A DNA stretch of 64,000 nucleotides. Origin: Rhizobium halophilum. GTDB taxonomy: Bacteria; Pseudomonadota; Alphaproteobacteria; Rhizobiales; Rhizobiaceae. Numbering within the stretch: position 1 is the first letter of the stretch; the number at the start of each line of letters is the position of its first letter. Below, one piece after another: positions 26,076 to 35,314 of the stretch. Below the pieces are notes generated by a model that saw nothing but the letters and a program-made list of their open reading frames with translations, was not told where the DNA came from and ran no database searches. The stretch is from assembly GCF_021648825.1 (NCBI RefSeq), contig NZ_JAKJHS010000003.1, forward strand, positions 62,001-126,000, given 5' to 3'. The translations under genes and the position numbers were made by a program.

Positions 26076-29000
26076 GTGACGCAGATGGTTCGCTTGCTGA
26101 AATGGATCGCGATGATTGTAGGGGCCGGCGTGGCCATCCTGCTCCTGATGGGGCTGGGCGTCGTGCTATTTGTCGGCCTCACCCCCGTCGGCGGCAAGAT
26201 CGCGGCCGAACGGATCTCGCAGATCATTTCGACGCCCGACCGCAGCATCAGCATCTCGCGTCCCGAAGGTTTGTTGAGCGGCGACCTCCATCTTGATGAA
26301 CTGACGCTTTCCGACAGCCAAGGCCCCTATGCGCAGCTGAGCGGCATCAACGTTGACTGGTCCCCGACTGCGCTCTTGAACGGCGTCTTTCGCGCAGAGA
26401 ATGTCTCGGTACGAGACATCGACGTATTGCGGGCACCGGAGCCCGCTGAAGTGACCGAACCGGTGAAGAGTGAATCTGGCTCTGGCTTCTCCCTGCCGGT
26501 CGGCGTCAAGGTGGCTCAGATCGACATGCCCGACATTGACCTCGGCCCGGCCCTCAGCGGCCGCGATTTCTCGCTGTCGCTACAGGGCTCTATCGATGCT
26601 ACCGGTCCTGACATTTCCGTTGACCTGCAGGCAAGGCGCAAGGACGAGCCGAATGCCCGCGCATCCGTGGACCTGCTCTATGCTCCGGAGGACAATCGTC
26701 TTTCGGTTGACGCTACCGTTTCAGAACCAGAAGGCGGACTGCTTGCCCGGCTGTTGCGTCTTCCCGGTGCACCGGCGGTTGATTTGGCGCTTCAGGGTGA
26801 GGGACCGCTGTCGGACTGGAGCGGCGACCTGACCGGCAGCGTCAGTGGAGAGCAGGTGATCGACGTCAACGCTAGGCACATGATGCTGCCCGACGGCAGC
26901 CGCAGCATCGCGGTCACCGGCGGCGGCCAACTGGCTGAGCTTCTGCCACCGGCGCTGCGTCCCCTGTTTCAGGGGACCACGTCGATTGATGTCGCTGCTA
27001 ACGTCAACCCTGCCGGACGCATCGGTATCGATAGCGGCGAAATTACCTCGGATGCCGTAAGCGTCGTGGCCTCGGGCGTCTGGAATCCCAGCGGCGACAA
27101 CAGCCTTACCGCGAGCTTGACAGGCACCAATGGCCCAGTCGAAATTCCTTGGCCAATCAACGGGCATCAAAGCCGATTTTCCGTCGATACAGTGAACCTG
27201 ACGCTGAACGGGGCGGCGACTTCGGCGCGACTGAGCGCAACCGCAGCGATCCCTGCGGCCGAATTGCCGTTCGGCAGCTTCCGTGAAATTCGGCTGCAGG
27301 CGGAAAGCGAGGATCTGAACATCGCTCAGAGAGTAGGCAGCATCCGGACTCGTCTTCGTATCGGACAAGCCGAGTTCGCCGATGAGCAATTCGCTCGGGT
27401 TGTCCAAGGCCCGATTACTCTCGATGCTCCTCTGCGGCTCGACCTCCCGGCGATCGGTCTTGATGCCGCAACTTTCGACAGTGGGCGCGTAAGCGGCACA
27501 GTCAGCGGCGCCTACAACACCGCCACCCAGCAGGTCAGCGGCAATTTCCGCCTGACGGCGGATCCCGCCGCTCTTCCGCCGACACTCGCAGGGCGGTTTG
27601 AGAACAAGATCACCGCGGAAGGCTATGTTGAGCGGACGGGTGAAGGAAACATCACGGTCGAAAACATCGTACTCACGTCCAACGCGATCGAAGTGCATGG
27701 CAGCGCCAGCCTGCAAGACAACCAGGTGAATGCCAATCTCGCCGGTCGCATTCCCGAAATCGGGCGCTGGCTGGAGAATGCCGGCGGGGCAGCCGGGTTC
27801 GAACTCTCAGCGCAAGGGCCACTCGATGCGCTTTCTGTAGACGCCGTCGTCAACTCTGCCGAGGCGCGACTGGCGGGGCGGGCGCTGGAGGACCTGCGGG
27901 TGACGGTAAATGGAACCGCTGACCCGCAATCTCCGAGCGGAGAGATCGCCGCCACGGGCACGATCGATGGCCAGCCGCTCCGCATCAATGCCGATCTTGT
28001 CTCGTCCGACGGCAGAACAGTTGCTCCGGAGATCGAAGCCGAAGTCGGTCCGAATCGTTTGAGCGGCGCCTTGAGCTTCTCTCCGGGTTTCGTCCCAGAA
28101 GGCACGATCAATTTTGAGTTCCCCGATGTTTCGCTCCTCGCAGCCCTTGCTGCGCAAGAAGCGGAGGGGGACCTGAACGGCAGTGTAACCTTCACGAAGG
28201 GCGAGGACGCCACTTCAGCAACCGTTCAGGCGACCGGCAGCCGCATCAGCCGGGGACCGCTGGCCGTCGTAGAACCGGCGGTGGACCTGACGATCCCGGA
28301 CATCTCGCAGCTGGCGGCAGACGGAACCGTTCGGGCGGCGCGTATCGGGACGGAGGCGGCAGCTGTTACCGCACTCGATCTCGATTTCAATTACGAGAAT
28401 GGCGCCACTGAGGTCGACCTCGAGGCTCAGTACGATGATGCCCCGCTCACCGCCGAGGCGACGGTCCGTACAGGTGAAGAGCTAACGGTTGCGCTGCAGA
28501 GTTTTGCTGCGGCCCCCCGCGGCATCCAGCTCCGTCTTGCGTCTCCGACCACGGTCATTGTCGTTGATGGCGGCGCGCGCCTCTCCGACCTGACGCTGGC
28601 GACGGGTGATGGCGTGATCAGCGTCACCGGAACGGTCGGCGAGGCGCTCGATGTGCAGGCCGAGATCGACAGGCTACCCGCGAGTCTGATCAACACGTTT
28701 GTGCCCGCCATCAATGCCGCCGGAGCCATCTCCGGTACCATCAGTGCAGAGGGATCCCTGACGGCACCCTCCATCCAATACGATCTCGAATGGTCGGAGG
28801 CCCAGCTGCAGCAGACGAGGGACGCAGGAGTAGGTCCTCTGGATCTCCGAGCATCAGGCAGCTTCTCCGACGACACTCTCGTATTGGAGGAGACGCGTCT
28901 GGCAGGCGGTGGCGGGCTTGACGTTTCGGCAGATGGGCGCGTGGTGCTCAATGAGAACGCGCCGCCGACGCTCGACGTGAACGCCAGGCTAGGCTCGGTG

Positions 29001-30572
29001 CCGGCAAGCCTTGCCAATGCATTCGTGCCGGCACTCGGCGCAGGCGGCACAATTTCAGGAGAAGTGGTGGCAGGCGGCACACCGCAGCAGCCGACAGCAC
29101 GCTATGACCTGACCTGGTCCGACGCGGCAGTGTCACAAACAACCTCTGCCGGCCTGTCGCCGCTCCAGGTCCGCGCCACGGGAGAATATGCCGGGAATAG
29201 CGTTACTCTCAACACGAGCCTTTCGGGACAAAGCAGCCTCTCCCTTTCCGGAGGAGGGACGATCTCGCTGACAGGCGATCGATCGTTGGACCTCAACTTC
29301 CAAGGCCAGATTCCCTTCGAGGTTCTCGCGGGGCAGTTGGCCAACCAGGGCTTTGTTTTGGAAGGAACGGGCAATGTCGACCTGTCCGTCAGTGGCACGC
29401 CCTCGGCGCCCTCCATAACAGGCTCAGCAAGCGCTTCAGGTGCAAGACTGATCGATGTCCGTCGCAACATCGCGATCGAGGACCTCACCGCCAACGTCAC
29501 GTTCAACGGCAATCAGGCGGTGATCTCCAACCTCTCCGGCGAGCTCGCCACCGGCGGCAACATCAGCGTCTCCGGCACGGTTGGCATCCTGCCCGGCTCC
29601 GGCTTTCCGGCCGACCTCACGATTGCACTGGATGATGCAACCTATGTTGACGGCTCGATCGTCTCTGCCACAGCCGACGGTACGCTGACGCTGACAGGCC
29701 CGCTGACCGGAGGCCCACTTCTCGCCGGTACAGTGACATTGGACGAAGCGGCAATTGCTGTTCCGGCGAAACTGCCGACGTCGCTTGCGGAAGTGGACGT
29801 CCGCCATCGTCGCCCGCCGCCCGCTGTGGTGAAGCAGGTCGCCAAGCTGCAGCCGGAAAAGGCGGAAGGTACCTCCGTTCCTCTTGGCCTGGACCTGACG
29901 CTCAACGCGCCGAGTGGGATCTTCGTACGCGGCCGTGGGATCGACGCCGAACTGGGAGGCGATCTGACCATCACCGGCACGACGGCTGCACCCATCGTTT
30001 CCGGCGCCTTCGAGATGCGGCGCGGCCGCATCATCATCCTGACCAAGCGGCTCGACTTCACGTCGGGCCGCATCACCTTCGGCGGCGGCCTCGTTCCTGT
30101 TCTCGATCTCGAGGCAACCACGACCTCGGCTCAGACCACGATTACCGTCAATGTCGAGGGGCTGGCAAACGACCCGGATATCAGCTTCTCTTCCTCGCCC
30201 GCTCTTCCTCAGGATGAAGTCCTTGCCCGTCTGATCTTCGGCCAATCGATATCGCGCCTGTCGCCGCTGCAGATCGCGCAACTCGCCGATGCCGTCAGTC
30301 AGCTTGCCGGCGGGGGCTCCACGTCACTGCTGCAAACGCTACGAAGTAATCTGGGCGTCGATGACCTGGACATCAACACCGACTCCACAGGCCAAACCAC
30401 GGTCTCGGTTGGTCGCTACCTTAACGACCGAACCTACCTGCAGCTTGAGCAGGGTGGCGCGGCGGGTACTCAGGCCACCATCAACCTAGACATTGGCCGA
30501 GGCGTGAAGCTAAAGGCTGGGGCCGGCACAGAAGGCGGAACTGCCGGGATTTTCTATGAACGCGAGTACTAA
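26076..30572 (+). CDS. tamB: Translocation and assembly module subunit TamB
   Basis: TamB is an AsmA-like bridging protein anchored in the inner membrane that spans the periplasm to TamA. The 1498-residue protein has one N-terminal membrane helix (about residues 8-32, 'MIVGAGVAILLLMGLGVVLF'), a very long beta-rich groove, and the C-terminal DUF490/TamB domain ending in '...GGTAGIFYEREY', the region that contacts TamA. An internal duplication with a 108-residue period occurs near residues 868-1083. The frame opens at GTG 26076; ATG 26085 is an equally good start. Confidence 0.93.
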   Translation: MTQMVRLLKWIAMIVGAGVAILLLMGLGVVLFVGLTPVGGKIAAERISQIISTPDRSISISRPEGLLSGDLHLDELTLSDSQGPYAQLSGINVDWSPTALLNGVFRAENVSVRDIDVLRAPEPAEVTEPVKSESGSGFSLPVGVKVAQIDMPDIDLGPALSGRDFSLSLQGSIDATGPDISVDLQARRKDEPNARASVDLLYAPEDNRLSVDATVSEPEGGLLARLLRLPGAPAVDLALQGEGPLSDWSGDLTGSVSGEQVIDVNARHMMLPDGSRSIAVTGGGQLAELLPPALRPLFQGTTSIDVAANVNPAGRIGIDSGEITSDAVSVVASGVWNPSGDNSLTASLTGTNGPVEIPWPINGHQSRFSVDTVNLTLNGAATSARLSATAAIPAAELPFGSFREIRLQAESEDLNIAQRVGSIRTRLRIGQAEFADEQFARVVQGPITLDAPLRLDLPAIGLDAATFDSGRVSGTVSGAYNTATQQVSGNFRLTADPAALPPTLAGRFENKITAEGYVERTGEGNITVENIVLTSNAIEVHGSASLQDNQVNANLAGRIPEIGRWLENAGGAAGFELSAQGPLDALSVDAVVNSAEARLAGRALEDLRVTVNGTADPQSPSGEIAATGTIDGQPLRINADLVSSDGRTVAPEIEAEVGPNRLSGALSFSPGFVPEGTINFEFPDVSLLAALAAQEAEGDLNGSVTFTKGEDATSATVQATGSRISRGPLAVVEPAVDLTIPDISQLAADGTVRAARIGTEAAAVTALDLDFNYENGATEVDLEAQYDDAPLTAEATVRTGEELTVALQSFAAAPRGIQLRLASPTTVIVVDGGARLSDLTLATGDGVISVTGTVGEALDVQAEIDRLPASLINTFVPAINAAGAISGTISAEGSLTAPSIQYDLEWSEAQLQQTRDAGVGPLDLRASGSFSDDTLVLEETRLAGGGGLDVSADGRVVLNENAPPTLDVNARLGSVPASLANAFVPALGAGGTISGEVVAGGTPQQPTARYDLTWSDAAVSQTTSAGLSPLQVRATGEYAGNSVTLNTSLSGQSSLSLSGGGTISLTGDRSLDLNFQGQIPFEVLAGQLANQGFVLEGTGNVDLSVSGTPSAPSITGSASASGARLIDVRRNIAIEDLTANVTFNGNQAVISNLSGELATGGNISVSGTVGILPGSGFPADLTIALDDATYVDGSIVSATADGTLTLTGPLTGGPLLAGTVTLDEAAIAVPAKLPTSLAEVDVRHRRPPPAVVKQVAKLQPEKAEGTSVPLGLDLTLNAPSGIFVRGRGIDAELGGDLTITGTTAAPIVSGAFEMRRGRIIILTKRLDFTSGRITFGGGLVPVLDLEATTTSAQTTITVNVEGLANDPDISFSSSPALPQDEVLARLIFGQSISRLSPLQIAQLADAVSQLAGGGSTSLLQTLRSNLGVDDLDINTDSTGQTTVSVGRYLNDRTYLQLEQGGAAGTQATINLDIGRGVKLKAGAGTEGGTAGIFYEREY
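28677..29324 (+). repeat. Internal tandem repeat in tamB (108-codon period, two clear copies)
   Basis: Copy 1 starts at 28677 (protein PASLINTFVPAINAAGAISG) and copy 2 at 29001 (PASLANAFVPALGAGGTISG). They are exactly 324 bp apart and match again 40 residues later (YDLEWSEAQLQQT versus YDLTWSDAAVSQT; GPLDLRASG versus SPLQVRATG). A third, more diverged unit may follow. This is an in-frame duplication that lengthens the periplasmic groove. Confidence 0.8.
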
Positions 30573-30902
30573 GCCAGGCGACAGACGTTCGCTTTCGCTG
30601 TCTTCTCCACACTCCATTGCGTTCACCAAATCTTCAGCATGATTTCCGGTCATCGCGTCGCCACCTGAACCGAACGCGGTCGAACTCGTTTGTGGCGTGC
30701 GATCGACGTGAGCGTTCGCTCCCTAGGCTGGCGGCGTGTCGGACACTCCAAAAGTTTGACGTTTTGTTAAGGCCCAACGGCTAATTCTTGCCTAAGGCTT
30801 TTGACTAGCGAGCGACGGAGCTTTGGCGCTGATCTCTATGATGGAGGTTGTTGGTCGAGCCGACAGGCATTTCGAGCACGTCCCCCTTTTCGGAGCAACC
30901 AT
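30573..30902. other. Intergenic region between tamB and the PAS-MCP gene (330 bp)
   Basis: No credible coding frame lies here. The only structure I can support is a sigma-70-like promoter at 30756-30785 in front of the chemoreceptor gene. No strong terminator hairpin was found after tamB. Confidence 0.6.
30756..30785 (+). promoter_or_regulatory. Candidate promoter for the PAS-MCP/cheW pair
   Basis: TTGACG (30756-30761) and GCTAAT (30780-30785), 18 bp apart, resemble sigma-70 -35 and -10 hexamers. They lie about 118 bp upstream of the ATG at 30903. The spacing and the -35 are good; the -10 matches four of six positions. No flagellar-class sigma motif was recognised. Confidence 0.35.
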
Positions 30903-32684
30903 ATGCCGTTTCTTTCGCTCGGCTCGGATCGCGCTGCTGTCCTCGCCGCCTTTTCAAAGTCGCAGGCCATCATCGAATTCGATTTGTCCGGCCACATCCT
31001 CAACGCCAACGGAAACTTCTGCAACGCGATCGGTTATGAACGGGCGGAGATCGTCGGTAAGCACCACAGCATGTTCTGCGAACCTGCCCTTGCCGCTTCA
31101 CATGAGTACAGACAGTTTTGGGCACAGCTTGCGGCCGGCGAGTCCTTCTCCGGCGCCTTCAAACGCATTGGCAAGGGCAACAGGGAGATCTGGATCCAGG
31201 CCTCCTACAATCCCGTTTTTCGGGGCGGTAAAGTCGTAAAAGTTGTGAAGATCGCCAGCGACATCACTGGCGCGAAGATGAAGGCAGCGGAAGATCAGGG
31301 CAAGATAGAGGCAATCTCCCGTACTCAGGCCGTGATCGAGTTTACACCTGCCGGAGAGATCATCACTGCCAACCAGAACTTTCTAGACTGTCTCGGCTAC
31401 CAACTCTCTGAGATCATCGGCCGCCATCATCGCATGTTCTGTGAAGCGTCGCTCAGCGAGAGTGAGGACTACCGTCAGTTCTGGCGGGAGCTTTCCCAAG
31501 GCATCCCGAAGTCCGACGAATTCAAGCGTATTGGTAAGAACGGCAGGGCCGTGTGGATCCAGGCATCCTACAATCCTATCCTCGATGCCGACGGCAAGGT
31601 CTTCAAGATCGTTAAGTTCGCGACCGACATCACCGAACGCGTGCGGGCGGTCGATGAAGTTGCGACTGGCCTCAAAGGACTGGCTGAAGGCAACCTGACT
31701 TGCGACATCGAAAAGCCGTTCATCCCGAGCCTCGACAAGATCCGCGTCGATTTCAATGCGGCGATCGCAAGACTGCGGGATGCAATGCGCACTGTGGGCG
31801 AGAACGCCGAAGGCATTGCCGCCGGTTCCAGCGAAATCCGCCAAGCCTCCGATAGTCTGGCGAAGCGGACGGAACAGCAGGCGGCCGCGGTGGAAGAAAC
31901 CGCTGCGGCTTTGGAAGAAATCAGCCGAACCGTTGCCGACAGTGCAAAGCGTGCCGAGGAAGCCGGCTCGCTGGTAGGCAGAACTCGCAAGGACGCAGAG
32001 CAATCCGGTGAAGTGGTTCGAAACGCCGTCAACGCCATGGGGCAGATCGCAACCTCCTCTAAGGAGATCAGCAGCATCATCGGCGTAATTGATGAAATTG
32101 CCTTCCAAACAAACCTGCTCGCGCTCAACGCCGGAGTAGAAGCCGCTCGCGCCGGTGAGGCCGGCAGAGGCTTTGCCGTTGTCGCCCAGGAAGTGCGAGA
32201 GCTTGCGCAACGGTCCGCAACGGCGGCTCGAGAAATCAAGACGCTGATCACGACCTCCACTGAACAGGTCTCCCAAGGTGTCTCGCTCGTCGGTCAGACC
32301 GGCAAGGCGCTGGAGGATATCGTAGAGCAGGTGATAGAAATCAATGCAAACGTGTCCGCCATCGTAGAAGCGTCCCGCGAGCAGGCGACTGCGCTGCGGG
32401 AGGTTAGCCAGGCGGTCAACACAATGGATAAGAACACGCAGCAGAACGCGGCCATGGTTGAGGAAACGACAGCATCAAGTCATAGCCTCGCCCGCGAGGC
32501 ACAGGATCTGCGCGATCTTCTGGCGCGGTTTAGATTTGGGCAACAATCTTCGCCTAAGGTGATCGCATCGCATCACGACGTGAAGCCGAGCGCCTCACCG
32601 GCACGACAGCTTCAGGGCCGGATTGCCCGCGCTGCGTCGAGCGCCGCCTTGCTCCAGGCACCGGAGAGTTGGGAAGAATTCTGA
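30903..32684 (+). CDS. Soluble chemoreceptor with two PAS domains (BdlA-like)
   Basis: A 593-residue methyl-accepting protein without membrane helices. Two PAS domains (about residues 18-130 and 139-250) are tandem copies with a 121-residue period. Each has a 'HHSMFCEP'/'HHRMFCEA' motif and 'IWIQASYNP'. A short HAMP-like linker follows, then the signalling domain with the tip sequence 'QTNLLALNAGVEAARAGEAG'. The last five residues, SWEEF, resemble the xWxxF tether that recruits CheR/CheB. ATG 30903 is chosen because upstream residues are not PAS-like. The stop overlaps the cheW start (TGATG). Redox, oxygen or energy sensing is likely, but cofactors are unproven. Confidence 0.92.
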   Translation: MPFLSLGSDRAAVLAAFSKSQAIIEFDLSGHILNANGNFCNAIGYERAEIVGKHHSMFCEPALAASHEYRQFWAQLAAGESFSGAFKRIGKGNREIWIQASYNPVFRGGKVVKVVKIASDITGAKMKAAEDQGKIEAISRTQAVIEFTPAGEIITANQNFLDCLGYQLSEIIGRHHRMFCEASLSESEDYRQFWRELSQGIPKSDEFKRIGKNGRAVWIQASYNPILDADGKVFKIVKFATDITERVRAVDEVATGLKGLAEGNLTCDIEKPFIPSLDKIRVDFNAAIARLRDAMRTVGENAEGIAAGSSEIRQASDSLAKRTEQQAAAVEETAAALEEISRTVADSAKRAEEAGSLVGRTRKDAEQSGEVVRNAVNAMGQIATSSKEISSIIGVIDEIAFQTNLLALNAGVEAARAGEAGRGFAVVAQEVRELAQRSATAAREIKTLITTSTEQVSQGVSLVGQTGKALEDIVEQVIEINANVSAIVEASREQATALREVSQAVNTMDKNTQQNAAMVEETTASSHSLAREAQDLRDLLARFRFGQQSSPKVIASHHDVKPSASPARQLQGRIARAASSAALLQAPESWEEF

Positions 32685-33163
32685 TGACTACGACAACCAG
32701 TTCTGCGAACTACGGCGGTGAGACACTTGAGATCATTGCATTCCGCCTGCACGATCAGGAGTTCTGCGTAAAGACGACAACCATTCGCGAGATCCGCGGA
32801 TGGGCACCGTCGACACCCATCCCGCACGCCCCTTCGGACGTCATCGGAGTGATGAACCTTCGCGGATCCGTTATCCCGATCATCGACCTCGCACAAAAAC
32901 TCGGCATGAAGAGCGCGGTCGCAACGGAACGGAGCGCTATCGTAGTCGCGGAAGTGCACAACATGGTCATCGGCATGCTGGTCGACCAGGTTTCAGACAT
33001 CCTGACGATCCCTTCGAACCAGGTTCAGCCCGTGCCTGAAATTTCAGCCTCGTTCGACAAGTCCTTCTCCGAAGGCATCATTGCCAATGAGCACGGAATG
33101 ATCTGTTTCCTCAATCTCGCCAAGATGTTCAAGGGTTCCGAAGTGGAAGATATGGCGGCCTGA
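32684..33163 (+). CDS. cheW: Chemotaxis coupling protein CheW
   Basis: A 159-residue CheW-domain protein that links receptors to the kinase CheA. Family motifs are 'LEIIAFRLHDQEFCVKTTTI', 'APSDVIGVMNLRGSVIPIID' and 'GMLVDQVSDIL'. The ATG at 32684 shares its A with the stop of the PAS-receptor gene, so the pair is translationally coupled. No cheA, cheY, cheR or cheB lies nearby; the main che cluster must be elsewhere. This CheW may be dedicated to the adjacent receptor. A bidirectional terminator follows. Confidence 0.93.
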   Translation: MTTTTSSANYGGETLEIIAFRLHDQEFCVKTTTIREIRGWAPSTPIPHAPSDVIGVMNLRGSVIPIIDLAQKLGMKSAVATERSAIVVAEVHNMVIGMLVDQVSDILTIPSNQVQPVPEISASFDKSFSEGIIANEHGMICFLNLAKMFKGSEVEDMAA

Positions 33164-33194
33164 GCTTCGCCAGTTCCTCCTTCCGATCGTGAAA

Positions 33195-33224
33195 AGGCCG
33201 CCCATCGCTAGGCGGCCTATTCTT
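33195..33224. terminator. Bidirectional intrinsic terminator between cheW and the OFA transporter
   Basis: AGGCCGCC (33195-33202) and GGCGGCCT (33211-33218) form an 8-bp stem with an 8-nt loop. On the plus strand ATTCTTTG follows; on the minus strand TTTTCACG follows. It can stop transcripts from both converging genes. Confidence 0.8.
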
Positions 33225-33240
33225 TGTTGCTTCTCCCACG

Positions 33241-34896
33241 TCAGCCGAAGATCGCCAGGCTGCTCTTCAGCGTCACCCACACGCCCCACAGCAGCGGAAT
33301 GCCGACAACGGCCCAGGCGGCAAGTGCCTTGGCGTCCATACCACCCTTGCCGATCCCGAAGGAGCCGGTCGGGCCGGCATTGGCAGCCGCCGTCTTTGCC
33401 TGCAATGAGGCAACATCTTCCTCGGACATGAACCACTTCTCTGGGAGAGGCCGGATGAAGGCGTTTGCGATCAAACCAAGCGCCAGCATGCCGGCAAGGA
33501 TATACATCGTGCCCGTATAAAGCGCCGGTCCCGGTGCAACACCGGCAGCGATCTGGGCCTCGCGTATGTAGTTGACCACCACCGGGCCAACGATGCCGGC
33601 GGTTGCCCAAGCGGTCAGCAGACGGCCGTGGATCGCGCCGACGAATTGCGTGCCGAAGATATCGGCGAGGTAAGCCGGGATCGTGGCGAAACCACCGCCA
33701 TACATCGACAGAATGATTCCGAAGGCCAGCACGAAGAGCGCCTTGCTTCCCATATCAGCAAGTGTGGGCGCTGCTGCGTAGAGAATGATGCCGATGACGA
33801 AGAAGGCAAAGTAGGTATTCTTTCGGCCAATCTTGTCGGAGAGCGACGCCCAGAAGAAACGCCCACCAATGTTGAACAGCGACAGCAAACCAGCAAACCC
33901 CGCGGCGATCGCCGCAATTTGAGCCTTTTGGCCCGCGTCGAGCTGCGAGAAGGTCATATCGGGAAGGCCGATCAGCGAACCGGCGAAGATCTCCTGCAGC
34001 ATCGGCGAAGCCATGCCGATGACGCCGATACCAGCCGACACGTTGAGGCAGAGCACGGCCCAGATCAGCCAGAACTGCTTCGTCTTGTGCGCATCGCGCA
34101 GATGTACGTGACGGGTGGTGATCATCGTGTTCTTCGTGACAGGCGGCGTCCAGCCCTCCGGACGCCAGCCGGCTGGCGGAATGCGGTAGCCGAACGCACC
34201 GCCGACCATGAACACGAAGTAGATGATCGCCATCGTGACGAAGGTCTGCCAGACGCCGACCGAGGTATCGGTCTTGAAGGTGTTCATCAGGATGTTGGCG
34301 AGTGGGGCGCCGATCATCGCACCGCCGCCGAAGCCCATGATCGCCATGCCGGTCGCCATGCCACGCCGGTCCGGGAACCACTTGATCAGCGTCGAGACCG
34401 GCGAGATATAGCCGAGGCCGAGACCGATGCCGCCGATCACGCCCGCGCCGAGCCACATCAGCCACAGTTGGTGCGTCATCACGCCAAGCGCAGCGACAAC
34501 AATGCCGCCGCACCAGCAGCAGGCTGCAACGAAGCCGGCCTTGCGCGGACCCGCCCGCTCCAGCCACCCACCCCAGATCGCCGCCGAGCAGCCGAGAAGA
34601 ACGAAGAACAGCGTGTAGATCCAGCCGAGGTCGGCCACGCGCCAGTTGCAGGTCGTGGTAAAGAGTGCGCCGATGAGGTTCATGTCGGCACAGGCGGCCG
34701 GCGTATTGGCGCCGAGCGCGCGCGACAGCGGCAGCCAGAAGACGCTGAAGCCATAGGCCATGCCGATGCAGAGATGGATTGCCAAAGCCGCCGGGGGCAC
34801 GAGCCAACGGTTGAAGCCTGGTTTTGCGATGATGCGTTCTCGATCGAGAATGCCGGGCTCAGCCAGCCCCCCCGCCGTTGTTCCTGCGACTGCCAT
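33241..34896 (-). CDS. OFA-family MFS transporter (oxalate/formate antiporter type) with fused C-terminal helix
   Basis: A 551-residue inner-membrane transporter of the oxalate:formate antiporter family with about 12 transmembrane segments. MFS motifs are 'GGWLERAGPRKAGF' and 'ASLSDKIGRKN' between helices 2-3 and 8-9. After the core there is a polar linker and an extra hydrophobic helix (residues ~518-551, 'WAVVGIPLLWGVWVTLK'), which resembles the separate small subunit found beside some OFA transporters. It starts behind an AGGAGG site. It lies 73 bp downstream of fdsD, in the same direction as the formate dehydrogenase genes, suggesting formate or oxalate transport. The substrate is not proven. 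Confidence 0.85.
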   Translation of the reverse strand: MAVAGTTAGGLAEPGILDRERIIAKPGFNRWLVPPAALAIHLCIGMAYGFSVFWLPLSRALGANTPAACADMNLIGALFTTTCNWRVADLGWIYTLFFVLLGCSAAIWGGWLERAGPRKAGFVAACCWCGGIVVAALGVMTHQLWLMWLGAGVIGGIGLGLGYISPVSTLIKWFPDRRGMATGMAIMGFGGGAMIGAPLANILMNTFKTDTSVGVWQTFVTMAIIYFVFMVGGAFGYRIPPAGWRPEGWTPPVTKNTMITTRHVHLRDAHKTKQFWLIWAVLCLNVSAGIGVIGMASPMLQEIFAGSLIGLPDMTFSQLDAGQKAQIAAIAAGFAGLLSLFNIGGRFFWASLSDKIGRKNTYFAFFVIGIILYAAAPTLADMGSKALFVLAFGIILSMYGGGFATIPAYLADIFGTQFVGAIHGRLLTAWATAGIVGPVVVNYIREAQIAAGVAPGPALYTGTMYILAGMLALGLIANAFIRPLPEKWFMSEEDVASLQAKTAAANAGPTGSFGIGKGGMDAKALAAWAVVGIPLLWGVWVTLKSSLAIFG

Positions 34897-34969
34897 TCCA
34901 ATCCCTCCTGTGGAAAATAGGCCTCACAATTTCCGCAAGCAGAACCGGCGTCCCTGCCGGCGCTGCCTC

Positions 34970-35314
34970 TTATACAGCGCTGTCAGGCACACTCGGCTCT
35001 GACAGCGATTCTCCTGCAATGACGCCCTTGCCGCCCTGCGCGCCGTGTGCCGCGTCTTGTCCCACTCCGACCCCGCTGCCGACTTTGGCATCCGGGCGGC
35101 GGATCAGCGTGGAAGCTTTCATCACCAAGGGTAGCAGCCCCTCGCCGCCCCTATCGATGTGCTCGAACAGGTGCCGACGCATGCGCGGCTCCCAGAACTT
35201 GTTGATATGGGTCGCGACACCTTCGGCCTGCACATCCTCGGGTTGCGACAGGAAGAAGGTGGCGATCTGGTTCGCCATCCGGATGAGCTTCTCGTGCGTC
35301 TGGTCATGCGACAT
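34970..35314 (-). CDS. fdsD: Formate dehydrogenase delta subunit
   Basis: A 114-residue protein from ATG 35314 (MSHDQTHEKLIRMANQI). The N-terminal ~70 residues match the FdsD/FDH-delta family ('MANQIATFFLSQPE', 'THINKFWEPRMRRHLFEHI'), needed for assembly of active NAD-dependent molybdenum formate dehydrogenases. The C-terminal ~40 residues are Gly/Ala-rich and poorly conserved. It overlaps fdhD by 11 bp and closes the fds gene run before the OFA transporter. Confidence 0.9.
   Translation of the reverse strand: MSHDQTHEKLIRMANQIATFFLSQPEDVQAEGVATHINKFWEPRMRRHLFEHIDRGGEGLLPLVMKASTLIRRPDAKVGSGVGVGQDAAHGAQGGKGVIAGESLSEPSVPDSAV

Noticed and set aside
24227..26254. Long open frames opposite and within tamA, atpA, sucA and fdsA
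   Set aside because: They are antisense or out-of-frame shadows caused by high GC content; their products are Arg/His-rich or lack any family motif and ribosome site.
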